Origin: Algibacter luteus
Lineage (GTDB): Bacteria > Bacteroidota > Bacteroidia > Flavobacteriales > Flavobacteriaceae
Direction of reading: 5' to 3'
Assembly (NCBI RefSeq): GCF_900141715.1
Contig: NZ_FQYK01000004.1
Span: 62,001 to 126,000, forward strand
Length of the DNA: 64,000 nucleotides
The notes beneath the pieces were generated by a model. That model searched no databases. It saw nothing but the letters and a program-made list of their open reading frames with translations, and was not told the origin of the DNA. Positions within the stretch are counted from its first letter, which is position 1; each line of letters opens with the position of its first letter. The position numbers and the translations under genes were made by a program. Of the stretch, positions 8,823 through 17,444 are shown one piece after another.

Positions 8823-8850
8823 TCCCGAATTTTACTTCGGGACTTTTTTT
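8822..8850 (+). terminator. Intrinsic terminator touching the next start codon
   Basis: An 8-bp stem (GTCCCGAA 8822-8829 with TTCGGGAC 8836-8843) is followed by seven Ts (8844-8850). The ATG of the aminotransferase begins at the next base. Confidence 0.85.
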
Positions 8851-9693
8851 ATGATCAATTTTAACGGTACAATAGCAACAGAAGAACAACTAATTTCTAT
8901 AAACAATCGTGGACTTGCCTATGGTGATGCGCTTTTTGAAACCATCAAAATAAGTCGTGGTAAACTTTTATTCTGGGAAGATCATTATTTTAGACTGATG
9001 GCTTCTATGCGTATTATGCGAATGGAAATTCCAATGAACTTTACTATGGAATTTTTAGAAGAAGAAATTCATAAGTTGTTAGAAGCTAAACTATTAAATA
9101 ACCAAAGTTCTCGCGTAAAGCTTACCGTATTTAGAAATGAAGGTGGGTTATATACGCCAACCACAAACGATGTTAGTTATATTATTGATACAAAAGCACT
9201 CTCAGATGATTTTTATAAAATAAATGAAAATCATTATGAAGTGGATTTGTTTAAAGATTATTATGTTGCTCCTAGTTTGTTGTCAACCTTAAAATCGAAT
9301 AACAAAGCATTAAATGTTGTAGGAAGTATTTATGCCAAAGAAAATAATTTAAATAATTGTTTATTGTTGAATACCAACAAGCATGTAGTGGAAGCACTAA
9401 ATGGTAATGTGTTCTTGGTAAAAGGAAATGTGATAAAAACGCCACCTATAAACGATGGTTGTTTGAAAGGGGTAATGAGAACTCAAATAATTAGCGTTGT
9501 AAATTCAATGCCAGATTATGAATTGCTTGAAGATTCAATATCTCCATTTGAAATTCAAAAAGCAGATGAAATGTTTCTAACCAATGTCATTGTTGGAATT
9601 CAACCGATAACTAAGTACAGAAAAAAGATATTTACTAATGATTTAGCAGTCCTTATACTTCAAAAACTTATAGTAAAACTCAGATTGTCTTAA
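8851..9693 (+). CDS. Class IV aminotransferase (aminodeoxychorismate lyase/BCAT family)
   Basis: The protein has 280 aa with the fold-type IV PLP enzyme pattern: NNRGLAYGDALFETIK near the N-terminus, the Schiff-base Lys in the region LSTLKSNNKALN, and the PLP-phosphate-binding pattern around EALNGNVFLVKG and TPPINDGCLKGVMR. The family includes branched-chain aminotransferase, D-amino-acid aminotransferase and 4-amino-4-deoxychorismate lyase (PabC, folate synthesis). Its 280-aa length fits PabC or DAAT better than the longer BCATs, but I cannot decide. It has its own promoter and no ribosome-binding site. Its 3' end overlaps the convergent yqgE-like gene by 4 bases. Confidence 0.85.
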   Translation: MINFNGTIATEEQLISINNRGLAYGDALFETIKISRGKLLFWEDHYFRLMASMRIMRMEIPMNFTMEFLEEEIHKLLEAKLLNNQSSRVKLTVFRNEGGLYTPTTNDVSYIIDTKALSDDFYKINENHYEVDLFKDYYVAPSLLSTLKSNNKALNVVGSIYAKENNLNNCLLLNTNKHVVEALNGNVFLVKGNVIKTPPINDGCLKGVMRTQIISVVNSMPDYELLEDSISPFEIQKADEMFLTNVIVGIQPITKYRKKIFTNDLAVLILQKLIVKLRLS

Positions 9694-10250
9694 TTGTAGC
9701 TTGGATTTTCTGGCGCATTCGACCAAATACTGTATTCACCCCCAAACTCTAACATTTTTTCTTTCCAGAAGGACTCGTAGTTTTTTTCAATAATATTTTT
9801 TTTGTAGATATTCTCGGTAACTACCCAAGAATTAGCCTTAAGCTCATTTTCTAATTGGCTAGAGTCCCAACCAGAATAACCCAAGAAAAATTTAATATCG
9901 TTTTCTTGTAAAGTACCATCTTTAATAAGTTCTGCCACTTTAGAGAAATCTCCTCCCCAATAAATACCTAAAGATATTTCAATGCTATTTGGAATAAGTT
10001 GTGGTACTTTATGAATAAAATATAAGTTATCTTGTTCTACTGGTCCACCGTTATATACTTTAAATGTAGCTTCAACCTCGGGAATTAAATCATTTATATT
10101 GTATTCTAGGGGTTTGTTTAGTATAAATCCAATAGATCCTTGGTCTGTATGGTCGGCAAGTAGGACAATAGAACGGTTAAAAGATACGTCGCCAATAATT
10201 GCAGGTTCAGCGATTAATAAATCTCCTTTTTTGGGCTTTGTTGTAACCAT
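9690..10250 (-). CDS. YqgE/AlgH family protein
   Basis: The protein has 186 aa. The N-terminal region (KGDLLIAEPAIIGDVSFNRSI) and the following GSIGFILNKPL and GGPVEQDNLYFIH segments are the signature of the YqgE/AlgH (DUF179) family. Members are small soluble proteins of about 185 aa, and their biochemical role is unsettled despite an early link to alginate regulation in Pseudomonas. It is convergent with the aminotransferase gene (4-base overlap). HU lies 122 bases upstream on the same strand but is separated from it by a terminator, so yqgE probably has its own promoter. Confidence 0.9.
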   Translation of the reverse strand: MVTTKPKKGDLLIAEPAIIGDVSFNRSIVLLADHTDQGSIGFILNKPLEYNINDLIPEVEATFKVYNGGPVEQDNLYFIHKVPQLIPNSIEISLGIYWGGDFSKVAELIKDGTLQENDIKFFLGYSGWDSSQLENELKANSWVVTENIYKKNIIEKNYESFWKEKMLEFGGEYSIWSNAPENPSYN

Positions 10251-10322
10251 ATTTTCAGGAATTAGTAATTAAATCTAATATTTATTTATTAAAAATGCAA
10301 CTCTTGAGCCTATATATAAAAA

Positions 10323-10347
10323 AAAGCTTCCAAATTTTGGAAGCTTT
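10323..10347 (-). terminator. Terminator after the HU gene
   Basis: A near-perfect palindrome of AAAGCTTCCAAA (10323-10334) and TTTGGAAGCTTT (10336-10347) lies 25 bases past the HU stop. On the minus strand it is followed by T-rich sequence. Confidence 0.85.
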
Positions 10348-10372
10348 AATACTATTATTAAGAAGTAAATAA

Positions 10373-10645
10373 TTAGTTTACAGCATTTGATAAATCAGAT
10401 CCAGCTTTAAATTTTACTACGTTTTTAGCTTTGATTTTGATTGTAGCACCAGTTTGAGGATTTCTTCCTTCTCTAGCAGATCTTTTTGATACTGACCAAG
10501 AACCGAATCCTACTAAAGAAACTCTGTTACCTTTTTGTAAAGCTCCTTCAATTTCAATTAAAGCACATTCTAATGCTTTTTTTGCAGCTGCTTTAGTAAT
10601 TCCAGCATGTTCTGCCATTGCGTCGATTAAATCTGTTTTGTTCAT
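10373..10645 (-). CDS. HU-family DNA-binding protein
   Basis: The 90-aa protein has the full histone-like HU pattern: MNKTDLIDAMAEHAGITKAAAKKAL dimerisation helices, the GFGSWSVSKRSAREGRNPQTG beta-arm region and the final KAGSDLSNAVN helix. It binds DNA without sequence specificity as a dimer, bends it and compacts the nucleoid. It is monocistronic with a strong consensus promoter (10700-10729) and a strong terminator, consistent with high expression. The arm motif RNPQTG that intercalates into DNA is intact. Confidence 0.96.
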   Translation of the reverse strand: MNKTDLIDAMAEHAGITKAAAKKALECALIEIEGALQKGNRVSLVGFGSWSVSKRSAREGRNPQTGATIKIKAKNVVKFKAGSDLSNAVN

Positions 10646-10699
10646 AATATAAAATTTAATTATTAATAAATCGGTTAAACATTTTTGTTAAATCCTTTA

Positions 10700-10729
10700 C
10701 AAATTTATACGGATTATGCAACCATGCAA
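10700..10729 (-). promoter_or_regulatory. Promoter of the HU gene
   Basis: Reading the minus strand, TTG (10729-10727) is followed after 19 bases by TAAATTTG (10707-10700), matching the Bacteroidetes -33/-7 consensus. This predicts a leader of about 45-50 bases. Confidence 0.75.
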
Positions 10730-10832
10730 GTAACAGCAAGGGAAAAACGCGGTTTTGTTGATAACTTAAGGCATTTGTTAATAAAGGAACTGCATTTTGT
10801 CGATATTTTATAATATCAGTGTTAATAAGGGT

Positions 10833-11780
10833 TTAGAGCATTTTAGCATTTTCATCAAATGAGTAGCCATTTAAAAGTGATTTTACGTCCATGGCGCGCT
10901 TCCCAGGTAACTTAATTTCTTTAATTATAATGTAACCATTTGTAACAGCTACTTTTAATTGTTTTTTTGTAGTAACTATTTTTCCAACGGGTAAAGAATG
11001 GTTTATTAATTCTTTTTCTACCTTCATTATTTTTACATCTAATTTCTCTTCACCATTTATTAATTGACTCCAGGCAGCAGGGTAAGGAGATAACCCACGA
11101 ATAAGATTGTAAATATGATCTAGTGATTGTTTCCAATTAATTTTACAATTTCCTTTATTTAACTTGTAAGCTGTTTTGATATCTTTTGTTTCTCGTTGCG
11201 GAATGGTTTCAACTTGACCCATTTCAATTAGGGAAACGGTTTTTAAAACCAATTGGCTACCAATTGCCATTAATTTATCATGTAGACTTCCTGCGTCTTC
11301 TTCAGGCAGTATTTCACTCTCTTCTTGCAAAATCATATCGCCAGTGTCTATTTTTTCATCAATAAAAAAAGTAGAAACACCAGTTTTAGTTTCACCATTA
11401 ATAATAGCCCAATTAATAGGGGCTGCACCGCGGTAATTAGGTAGCAACGATGCATGTAAATTAAAAGTACCTTTATCTGGCATTTGCCAAACAACTTTAG
11501 GAAGCATTCTAAAAGCAACTACAATTTGAAGATTAGCATGAAGTGCTTTCAATGCCTTTAAAAATTCTTCATTCTTTAAATTCGTTGGTTGTAAAATGGT
11601 TAACCCTTTTGATTTTGCATAAACTTTAACTGCACTTTCATTTAATTTTCTACCTCGTCCTGCGGGTCTATCTGGAGCAGTAATAACACCAACAATATTA
11701 TAATTGTTTTCTACCAATGCTTTTAAAGTGGCAACTGCAAAATCTGGAGTACCCATAAATACAATTCTTAATTCGCTCAT
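10833..11780 (-). CDS. fmt: Methionyl-tRNA formyltransferase
   Basis: The 315-aa cytoplasmic enzyme transfers a formyl group from 10-formyltetrahydrofolate to Met-tRNAfMet for translation initiation. The N-terminal Rossmann part contains FMGTPDFAV, the SLLPNYRGAAPINW signature and the catalytic Asn/His/Asp set (FNLHASLLP and DTGDMI). The C-terminal domain with SPYPAAW is the tRNA-binding region. Length is typical. Its start codon overlaps the recQ stop codon (ATGA, 11777-11780), so the two are co-transcribed and probably translationally coupled. No def (deformylase) gene is adjacent. Confidence 0.96.
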   Translation of the reverse strand: MSELRIVFMGTPDFAVATLKALVENNYNIVGVITAPDRPAGRGRKLNESAVKVYAKSKGLTILQPTNLKNEEFLKALKALHANLQIVVAFRMLPKVVWQMPDKGTFNLHASLLPNYRGAAPINWAIINGETKTGVSTFFIDEKIDTGDMILQEESEILPEEDAGSLHDKLMAIGSQLVLKTVSLIEMGQVETIPQRETKDIKTAYKLNKGNCKINWKQSLDHIYNLIRGLSPYPAAWSQLINGEEKLDVKIMKVEKELINHSLPVGKIVTTKKQLKVAVTNGYIIIKEIKLPGKRAMDVKSLLNGYSFDENAKML

Positions 11781-13681
11781 AAATGACTTAATTTATATGT
11801 GTTGGTTGATGTAATACTTATAATGTTATGTTCTATTAGTAGTTTTAAAACCGTTTTCATTTCTTTTTCTTCACAGTTTAATTCTGAAATTAACGCCCTT
11901 GAAGATAAATCGCCATGTTCAAGTAATTCTATAATTTGATTTTTTATGGAGACTTTATCAGTTTTAGGCTTGCTTTTATTAGAATTTATACAAACGGAAC
12001 ATATGCCGCAGGGTTTAGTGTTTTTTTCGCCAAAATAGTTCAATAATTGCATGCTTTTGCAAATCGCTTCATTCTCAACATAATCTAGCATTGCTTTTAC
12101 TTGCTGTGTCTTTAATTTATTTTGTTGTTCTATAATTGACGCAATTCTATTGATGGTTTTATCATCTTCTCTAGGTTCAATAAAGGTGATTTGGGCATCG
12201 GTTTTAGCTAAATTTAAATCTATAATTTTATCACTTTCTAATTGTTGCAATGCTTTTATAATGACGTTTTCTGAAGTTGATGCTCTTTCAGCGATTTTTG
12301 CTAAATCAACTTTTGTTATATGATCAAAAATTCCTCCATAAAGTCTTAAAATAGATTTAATAATAATATTATATTGTTCGTGTGTTTCCAGATAATTAAA
12401 AAGGACATTGTTTGTAATTATAAACTGAACCGTTACTTTGTTTTTAAATTGTTTTGATAAGGTAATTACGCTATTCCTATCTAACAATAAAAGCGCATTA
12501 TAACATAATATAGGACTGAAATTATAAGTTTTACAGTAGGTGTTAAAATCAAAGTCAAAAGATTGGTAGGCGCCTTCACCATAGGATATTTGAAAATAAC
12601 TACATAATTTTCTATAAACTTGCTTCACCAAATCTACAGTTGGCAAAACACTCAAGAACTGATTTTTAACCAAATTTTCATCACTCTTATTTTTCAGTAT
12701 TACGGCAAATGCTTTTTCACCATTTCTTCCAACCCTTCCGGCTTCTTGAAAATAGCTTTCAATACTCTCTGGTAAATTAAGATGTATTACCGTTTTTACA
12801 TCAGGCTTGTCTATGCCCATACCAAAAGCATTTGTTGCTACGATTACTTGCTTTTGATTGTTAATCCAAGCACTCATGTTGGTGTCTTTTTCTTGATTTG
12901 AAAGCCCTCCATGATAAAAGGTTGCTGTAATTTTCTTTGATTCTAAAAAGGCACTTATTTCTAATGTTAATTTTCTATTTCTTACATAAACTATAGAAGG
13001 CGCCGTATATTTTTTCAATATGGTTTCTAAACGATAGTATTTGTCGTTTTCATGATAAACCATGTATGCCAAATTAGGTCTTAAAAACGATTGGTTGAAT
13101 ATTTTAGGGTTTAGAAAATCGAGTTCCTTTATGATATCTTGAACAACATCTGGTTTCGCTGAAGCCGTTAATGCAACCAGATTAACACTAGGCTGTAATT
13201 GTCTTAATAAAGCTATGTTTTTATAGGCAGGTCTGAAATCGCTTCCCCACTGCGAAATACAATGGGCCTCATCAACAGCTATTAAATTCACATGCATTTG
13301 CCGTATCCGGTCTTGTACTAATTCTTGTTGCAATCGTTCAGGTGAGAGGTACAAAAATTTATAATTGCCATAAATACAATTATCTAATAAAGTATCAAGT
13401 TGGCTATAACTTATGCCACTTGTTATGGCCATGGCTTTAATGCCTTTATCATTTAAAGACTGTACTTGATCTTTCATTAAGGCAATAAGTGGAGAAATAA
13501 CAATACAAATGCCTTTTTTTGCTAAAGCAGGTATTTGAAAACAAAGTGATTTTCCGCCACCAGTAGGTAATAGAACAAATGTGTCTTCCCCCTCAATAAC
13601 GGCATTAATTATAGCCTCTTGCTCAGGTCTAAAACTAGTAAAATTCCAATAACGTTCTAAAATGTTAATTGGGTGTTCCAT
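11777..13681 (-). CDS. recQ: RecQ-family ATP-dependent DNA helicase
   Basis: The protein has 634 aa. The superfamily 2 helicase core shows Walker A (LPTGGGKSLCFQIP), a DEAH box (VDEAHCISQWG) and motif VI (QEAGRVGRNG). A four-cysteine zinc cluster (CKSM...CGICSVC) and a winged-helix segment follow, as in the RecQ C-terminal region. There is no clear HRDC domain, which fits the shorter second RecQ type of Bacteroidetes. It unwinds DNA 3'-5' in recombination and fork repair. It lies between an ATPase gene (1-base gap) and fmt (4-base overlap) in one operon. Bacteroidetes often carry several recQ paralogues, so the symbol marks the family only. Confidence 0.93.
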   Translation of the reverse strand: MEHPINILERYWNFTSFRPEQEAIINAVIEGEDTFVLLPTGGGKSLCFQIPALAKKGICIVISPLIALMKDQVQSLNDKGIKAMAITSGISYSQLDTLLDNCIYGNYKFLYLSPERLQQELVQDRIRQMHVNLIAVDEAHCISQWGSDFRPAYKNIALLRQLQPSVNLVALTASAKPDVVQDIIKELDFLNPKIFNQSFLRPNLAYMVYHENDKYYRLETILKKYTAPSIVYVRNRKLTLEISAFLESKKITATFYHGGLSNQEKDTNMSAWINNQKQVIVATNAFGMGIDKPDVKTVIHLNLPESIESYFQEAGRVGRNGEKAFAVILKNKSDENLVKNQFLSVLPTVDLVKQVYRKLCSYFQISYGEGAYQSFDFDFNTYCKTYNFSPILCYNALLLLDRNSVITLSKQFKNKVTVQFIITNNVLFNYLETHEQYNIIIKSILRLYGGIFDHITKVDLAKIAERASTSENVIIKALQQLESDKIIDLNLAKTDAQITFIEPREDDKTINRIASIIEQQNKLKTQQVKAMLDYVENEAICKSMQLLNYFGEKNTKPCGICSVCINSNKSKPKTDKVSIKNQIIELLEHGDLSSRALISELNCEEKEMKTVLKLLIEHNIISITSTNTYKLSHL

Positions 13682-13682
13682 G

Positions 13683-14222
13683 TTACATGTTTAGCGTTTT
13701 AAGAATAAAATCCGTTCTATTCTCAACAGTATCAAAAGGTACGTCAACTAAATCATAATTGAAAGATTGGTACGTTTTTACTAAATGATCGTGAATTTTT
13801 AAAGCTTGATCAAAACTTTCATAGCGTTCATTATCAATAGTATAAATGGCTTCCCATGGTTTTAGAATGAAAATACAATCATATGTAGCTTTTTTGCAAG
13901 ACTCCACAAATTCTTCTGGATATTTATCACCTATAAAATCCATATAAGCTAATACATCCGGAATACCTCTATCAAAAAAAACAATATCATTTTTATACAT
14001 ATTCGCATCTAAAAATTGTTTTTCTCGACCTTTTAAAAGAAGTTCGCTAAACAACAACGGGTTGGTTAGAAACAGTTGCTCAATACCTTCCTTTTTAGCC
14101 TTTAAAGTTACTTGTCGTGAAATTTCTTCAAGACAATTATATCCTTTACCAATAAGGTTGTTTATTAGGGTTGATTTCCCAGTTCCTGGACCGCCAGTAA
14201 TCACAATTTTTCTAGTATTCAA
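13683..14222 (-). CDS. P-loop ATP-binding protein (AAA_28/NadR-like)
   Basis: The protein has 179 aa. The N-terminal Walker A motif GGPGTGKST and the later FFDRGIPD segment match the AAA_28 group, related to the ribosylnicotinamide kinase half of NadR and to nucleoside/nucleotide kinases. It is cytoplasmic, and the substrate is unknown. The start codon is TTG at 14222: the translation from there gives the expected NTRKIVITGGPGTGKS opening and no ATG lies between it and the Walker motif. CAAATTTG at 14229-14236 is one base from a -7 element on the minus strand, which would leave almost no leader. It is first in the ATPase-recQ-fmt operon. Confidence 0.8.
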   Translation of the reverse strand: MNTRKIVITGGPGTGKSTLINNLIGKGYNCLEEISRQVTLKAKKEGIEQLFLTNPLLFSELLLKGREKQFLDANMYKNDIVFFDRGIPDVLAYMDFIGDKYPEEFVESCKKATYDCIFILKPWEAIYTIDNERYESFDQALKIHDHLVKTYQSFNYDLVDVPFDTVENRTDFILKTLNM

Positions 14223-14284
14223 TGCAGCAAATTTGATGTAAAAATCGGAATTTAACTTCTATAAAAAAAATGGAAACAAAACTC

Positions 14285-14292
14285 TATATTTG
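14285..14292 (+). promoter_or_regulatory. Bacteroidetes -7 element for the DUF493 gene
   Basis: TATATTTG matches TAnnTTTG exactly; the start codon follows at 14310, giving a leader of about 10-12 bases. Confidence 0.6.
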
Positions 14293-14309
14293 CACAATAA
14301 AAAAAGACA

Positions 14310-14603
14310 ATGAGCACACCTTCAAATTCTGAAGAATTTTATAAAAAATTGAAATCACAGCTTTTAGACACAACACTTTGGCCATCACAGTATTTATATA
14401 AATTTATTGTGATTTCTGATAAAGAAAAACTTAATAAAATTGCAAGTATTTTTAACCATTTAGGAGCGGTTATTGAAAATAGAGAATCAAAAAACGGCAA
14501 ATATACGAGTGTTTCCATTAATGTTAGAATGAAAAACCCTGATGCTGTTATTGAAAAGTACAAAGAAGTTGCAGAAAAAGTTGAAGGCGTAATAAGTCTT
14601 TAG
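14310..14603 (+). CDS. DUF493 (YbeD-like) family protein
   Basis: The protein has 97 aa. The pattern of a ferredoxin-like ACT-type fold with LWPSQYLYKFIV, a middle KYTSVSINVRMKNPDAV strand and VEGVISL C-terminus matches the DUF493/YbeD family. E. coli YbeD is a small soluble protein with an ACT-like fold, and no firm function is established. It is divergent from the ATPase-recQ-fmt operon and lies upstream of DUF4290-murA on the same strand. A short T-rich gap of 66 bases separates it from the next gene. Confidence 0.85.
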   Translation: MSTPSNSEEFYKKLKSQLLDTTLWPSQYLYKFIVISDKEKLNKIASIFNHLGAVIENRESKNGKYTSVSINVRMKNPDAVIEKYKEVAEKVEGVISL

Positions 14604-14621
14604 TTTTTTTTTGTATTTTGC

Positions 14622-14642
14622 GCATGCACAAAAACTGCGTGC
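14622..14642 (+). other. Small hairpin between DUF493 and DUF4290 genes
   Basis: GCATGCA (14622-14628) pairs with TGCGTGC (14636-14642) through 7 bp including one G-U, with a 7-base loop. It lies after the T-tract at 14603-14612, so it is not a usual terminator. It may form part of the DUF4290-murA leader. Confidence 0.35.
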
Positions 14643-14669
14643 TACAATATTTAACTCTACACAATTATT

Positions 14670-15320
14670 TTGACTATAGACAATTTAGAATACAACACAG
14701 AGCGTGAACATTTAATCATTCCAGAATATGGGCGCCATATGCAAAAAATGATTAATTATGCTAAGACGCTTGAAACAAAAGAAGAACGTAATAAGGTGGC
14801 TAAAGCTATTATATCTGTAATGGGTAATATGCAACCCCACTTAAGAGACGTTCCAGATTTTCAGCATAAATTATGGGATCAATTATTTATCATGGCCAAT
14901 TTTGAATTGGATGTCGATTCACCTTATGAGAAGCCAACAAAAGAACTTTTTGAAGAACGTCCTGAGCCTTTAAAATACCCACAAAATTTTCCAAAATATC
15001 GTTTTTATGGAAATAACATTAAAACGATGATAGATGTTGCAAATACTTGGGAAGAGGGAGAGCTAAAAGAAGCTTTAACTTTTACTATTGCAAACCATAT
15101 GAAGAAGTGTTTTTTAAATTGGAATAAGGATACGGTTGAAGACAGTGTTATTTACGATCATTTATTTGAGCTTTCAGGAGGTAAACTAAACCTTAAAAAT
15201 TCTGATGAAGATTTATCAGACTCAACGAGTTTACTGAGAACCAAAGGTAAGTACTCAAGTAGCAGTAAAAAATCTCACTCTAAGAAAAACTCTAATAATC
15301 GTCAGCGTAAACGCTATTAA
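14670..15320 (+). CDS. DUF4290 domain protein
   Basis: The protein has 216 aa and belongs to DUF4290, a Bacteroidetes-specific family regularly found directly before murA. The conserved opening is EYNTEREHLIIPEYGRHMQKM. I accept the TTG start at 14670 because the conserved block begins only five residues later, while the first internal ATG would remove it. The C-terminal 35 residues are a Ser/Lys/Arg/Asn-rich tail (SSSKKSHSKKNSNN), probably disordered and nucleic-acid-binding or membrane-surface-binding. It lies 6 bases from murA and surely shares its transcript, which suggests an envelope or cell-division link; no biochemical function is known. Confidence 0.85.
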   Translation: MTIDNLEYNTEREHLIIPEYGRHMQKMINYAKTLETKEERNKVAKAIISVMGNMQPHLRDVPDFQHKLWDQLFIMANFELDVDSPYEKPTKELFEERPEPLKYPQNFPKYRFYGNNIKTMIDVANTWEEGELKEALTFTIANHMKKCFLNWNKDTVEDSVIYDHLFELSGGKLNLKNSDEDLSDSTSLLRTKGKYSSSSKKSHSKKNSNNRQRKRY

Positions 15321-15326
15321 ATAAGC

Positions 15327-16634
15327 ATGGGAACATTCAAAATTGAAGGAGGTCACCGTTTGAAAGGAAAAATTCAGCCTCAAGGTGCCAAAAATGAAGC
15401 GTTACAAATTTTGTGCGCTGTTTTACTTACACCAGAAACAGTAACAATAAATAATATTCCTGATATCGTAGATGTAAATAAGCTTATAAGCTTATTGCAA
15501 AAATTAGGCGTAAAAGTGAACAAACTTGGTAAGGGGTCGTATAGTTTTCAGGCTGATGAAGTTGACTTAAATTATTTAGAGTCTGATCAATTTAAAATAG
15601 ATGGGCGCGGTTTAAGAGGATCCATTATGATAGTTGGGCCACTTTTAGCGCGTTTTGGTAAAGGATATATTCCAAAACCTGGTGGAGACAAAATTGGTCG
15701 TAGACGTTTAGACACTCATTTTGATGGTCTAATTAAACTAGGCGCTAAGTTTGGTTATAGTAAGGAAGAACAGTTTTATGGTGTAGAAGCAGATAAACTA
15801 AAAGGTACATACATGTTACTTGAGGAAGCTTCTGTAACAGGAACAGCAAACATTTTGATGGCTGCCGTTTTAGCTGAAGGACAAACTACTATATATAATG
15901 CTGCTTGTGAACCATATTTACAGCAATTGTGTAAAATGCTGAATAGGATGGGAGCCAAAATTAGTGGTGTTGGTTCTAACATGTTAATTATTGATGGTGT
16001 TGATAGTTTAGGAGGAACAGAACATCGAATGCTTCCTGATATGATTGAAATTGGAAGTTGGATTGGTCTTGCTGCTATGACAAAAAGCGAATTGACTATC
16101 ACAAATGTATCTTGGAACGATTTAGGGTTAATACCTGAAACGTTTAGAAAATTAGGGATTACTGTAGAAAAACAAGGTGATGATATTCATATTCCTGCAC
16201 ATACTGACGGTTATGAAATTCAAAATTTTATTGATGGTTCTATTTTAACGATTTCAGATGCGCCTTGGCCTGGATTCACACCAGATTTATTAAGTATTAT
16301 ATTAGTTGTTGCTACTCAGGCAAGGGGAAGTGTTTTAATTCATCAAAAAATGTTTGAAAGCCGTTTGTTTTTTGTAGATAAATTAATAGATATGGGAGCA
16401 AAAATAATTCTTTGCGATCCACATAGAGCGACTGTTATTGGTCACGATTTTCAATCAACGTTAAAGGCTACTACAATGACATCTCCAGATATTCGTGCTG
16501 GTGTTTCGTTGTTAATTGCAGCACTTTCAGCAAAAGGAACATCTACTATCCAGAATATAGAACAGATAGATCGTGGTTATGAAAATATTGACGAACGTTT
16601 AAGAGCAATTGGTGCTAAAATTGAACGTATTTAA
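15327..16634 (+). CDS. murA: UDP-N-acetylglucosamine 1-carboxyvinyltransferase, Asp form
   Basis: The 435-aa enzyme transfers enolpyruvate from PEP to UDP-GlcNAc, the first committed step of peptidoglycan synthesis in the cytoplasm. It shows the EPSP-synthase-like double fold, with Lys22-Asn23 in QGAKNEALQ (the KN pair that binds substrate) and Arg in the late TSPDIRAG motif. The loop that carries Cys115 in E. coli (PGGCTIG) reads PGGDKIG here, putting Asp121 (codon 15687-15689) at the catalytic position. Asp at this site is active but not alkylated by fosfomycin in other bacteria. It follows DUF4290 by 6 bases and ends against the convergent small gene at 16635. Confidence 0.96.
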   Translation: MGTFKIEGGHRLKGKIQPQGAKNEALQILCAVLLTPETVTINNIPDIVDVNKLISLLQKLGVKVNKLGKGSYSFQADEVDLNYLESDQFKIDGRGLRGSIMIVGPLLARFGKGYIPKPGGDKIGRRRLDTHFDGLIKLGAKFGYSKEEQFYGVEADKLKGTYMLLEEASVTGTANILMAAVLAEGQTTIYNAACEPYLQQLCKMLNRMGAKISGVGSNMLIIDGVDSLGGTEHRMLPDMIEIGSWIGLAAMTKSELTITNVSWNDLGLIPETFRKLGITVEKQGDDIHIPAHTDGYEIQNFIDGSILTISDAPWPGFTPDLLSIILVVATQARGSVLIHQKMFESRLFFVDKLIDMGAKIILCDPHRATVIGHDFQSTLKATTMTSPDIRAGVSLLIAALSAKGTSTIQNIEQIDRGYENIDERLRAIGAKIERI

Positions 16635-16868
16635 TTAGGATGCTTTAAAATTAGAGTGCACTATTTTTAGCGTTGATTGATATTCATTTTTGTCAGTAAA
16701 TATTTCATTATGACTTAATGAATCTACATATTCTTGCAAAATAGAAAGTGGAATATTTATACATTTAGATGTTTTAATGTTTTCCTTAAATTCAATCTCT
16801 AAAGATTTCTTTTTTTTATTAAAACTTAACTTTTTTATTATCGAAGGTTTTAAATTAAGGCGTATCAT
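16635..16868 (-). CDS. Small hypothetical protein, 77 aa
   Basis: I do not recognise this gene. It encodes a lysine-rich 77-aa protein (KKKKSLEIEFKENIKTSK) without signal peptide or membrane segment. It has an ATG start and base use like its neighbours. It fills exactly the space after the murA stop codon (no gap) and is convergent with it. On the minus strand a TATCTTTA sequence, one base off the -7 consensus, lies close upstream. A small alpha-beta fold is likely. It is most probably a real gene, but a chance reading frame cannot be excluded. Confidence 0.55.
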   Translation of the reverse strand: MIRLNLKPSIIKKLSFNKKKKSLEIEFKENIKTSKCINIPLSILQEYVDSLSHNEIFTDKNEYQSTLKIVHSNFKAS

Positions 16869-16972
16869 AATATGTTGGTTTTTAAGGTTGTATCGTAAAG
16901 ATAGACCATGAAAACGGTAAATAAAATAAGTAGTTGTGCGTATTTTAATTTGAAGAAAATAATTAACGAAAT

Positions 16973-17362
16973 TTATAGTTCGTTAATTTTTATCATGGTA
17001 AGCTCTAAATCCTGTAATTGAACTTCATTTTTTTTTGAAATGCAGCGATAACTTTTATCAGATGTTTCTAAAATAAATATTTGAAATGCTTTTCCAATAA
17101 TATTTTGATACTTAGCGTCAGTTACTTTTTGGCAGGTTAAAATATAATCGCAATCCGTATTCCATTCAATTGAACTGTGAATTTCTATCCCTGTTTTATT
17201 ACTGGTTTCAATTTGTATAGAATCAAATCTTTTTACAGTCCATTCAGTATAATTAGGATTTGAATATTTAAATACGCCAGTTCTAAACTCGTTACATACT
17301 TTTTCCTGACTAAAACTAGATAGCGTTGTTAACCATAAACAGATGTTGCAAAGATATTTCAT
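16973..17362 (-). CDS. Small secreted hypothetical protein
   Basis: I do not recognise the family. The 129-aa product starts with a short signal peptide (MKYLCNICLWLTTLSSFSQ), with likely cleavage at SFS-QE, so it should reach the periplasm or beyond. The mature part has Cys at several positions (VCNEF, TDCDYILTC, YRC) that could form disulfides, and alternating beta-strand pattern. A threefold 8-bp repeat (17445-17468) lies upstream between it and the M1 peptidase gene. It is probably a flavobacterial lineage-specific protein; no function is proposed. Confidence 0.65.
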   Translation of the reverse strand: MKYLCNICLWLTTLSSFSQEKVCNEFRTGVFKYSNPNYTEWTVKRFDSIQIETSNKTGIEIHSSIEWNTDCDYILTCQKVTDAKYQNIIGKAFQIFILETSDKSYRCISKKNEVQLQDLELTMIKINEL

Positions 17363-17444
17363 ATCGACGTAATTGGGTTGGTTATCTCAAATATAAGGAT
17401 TTTCTGATAATCATTAAATTTTTAGAATAAAAGTGAATATACCT

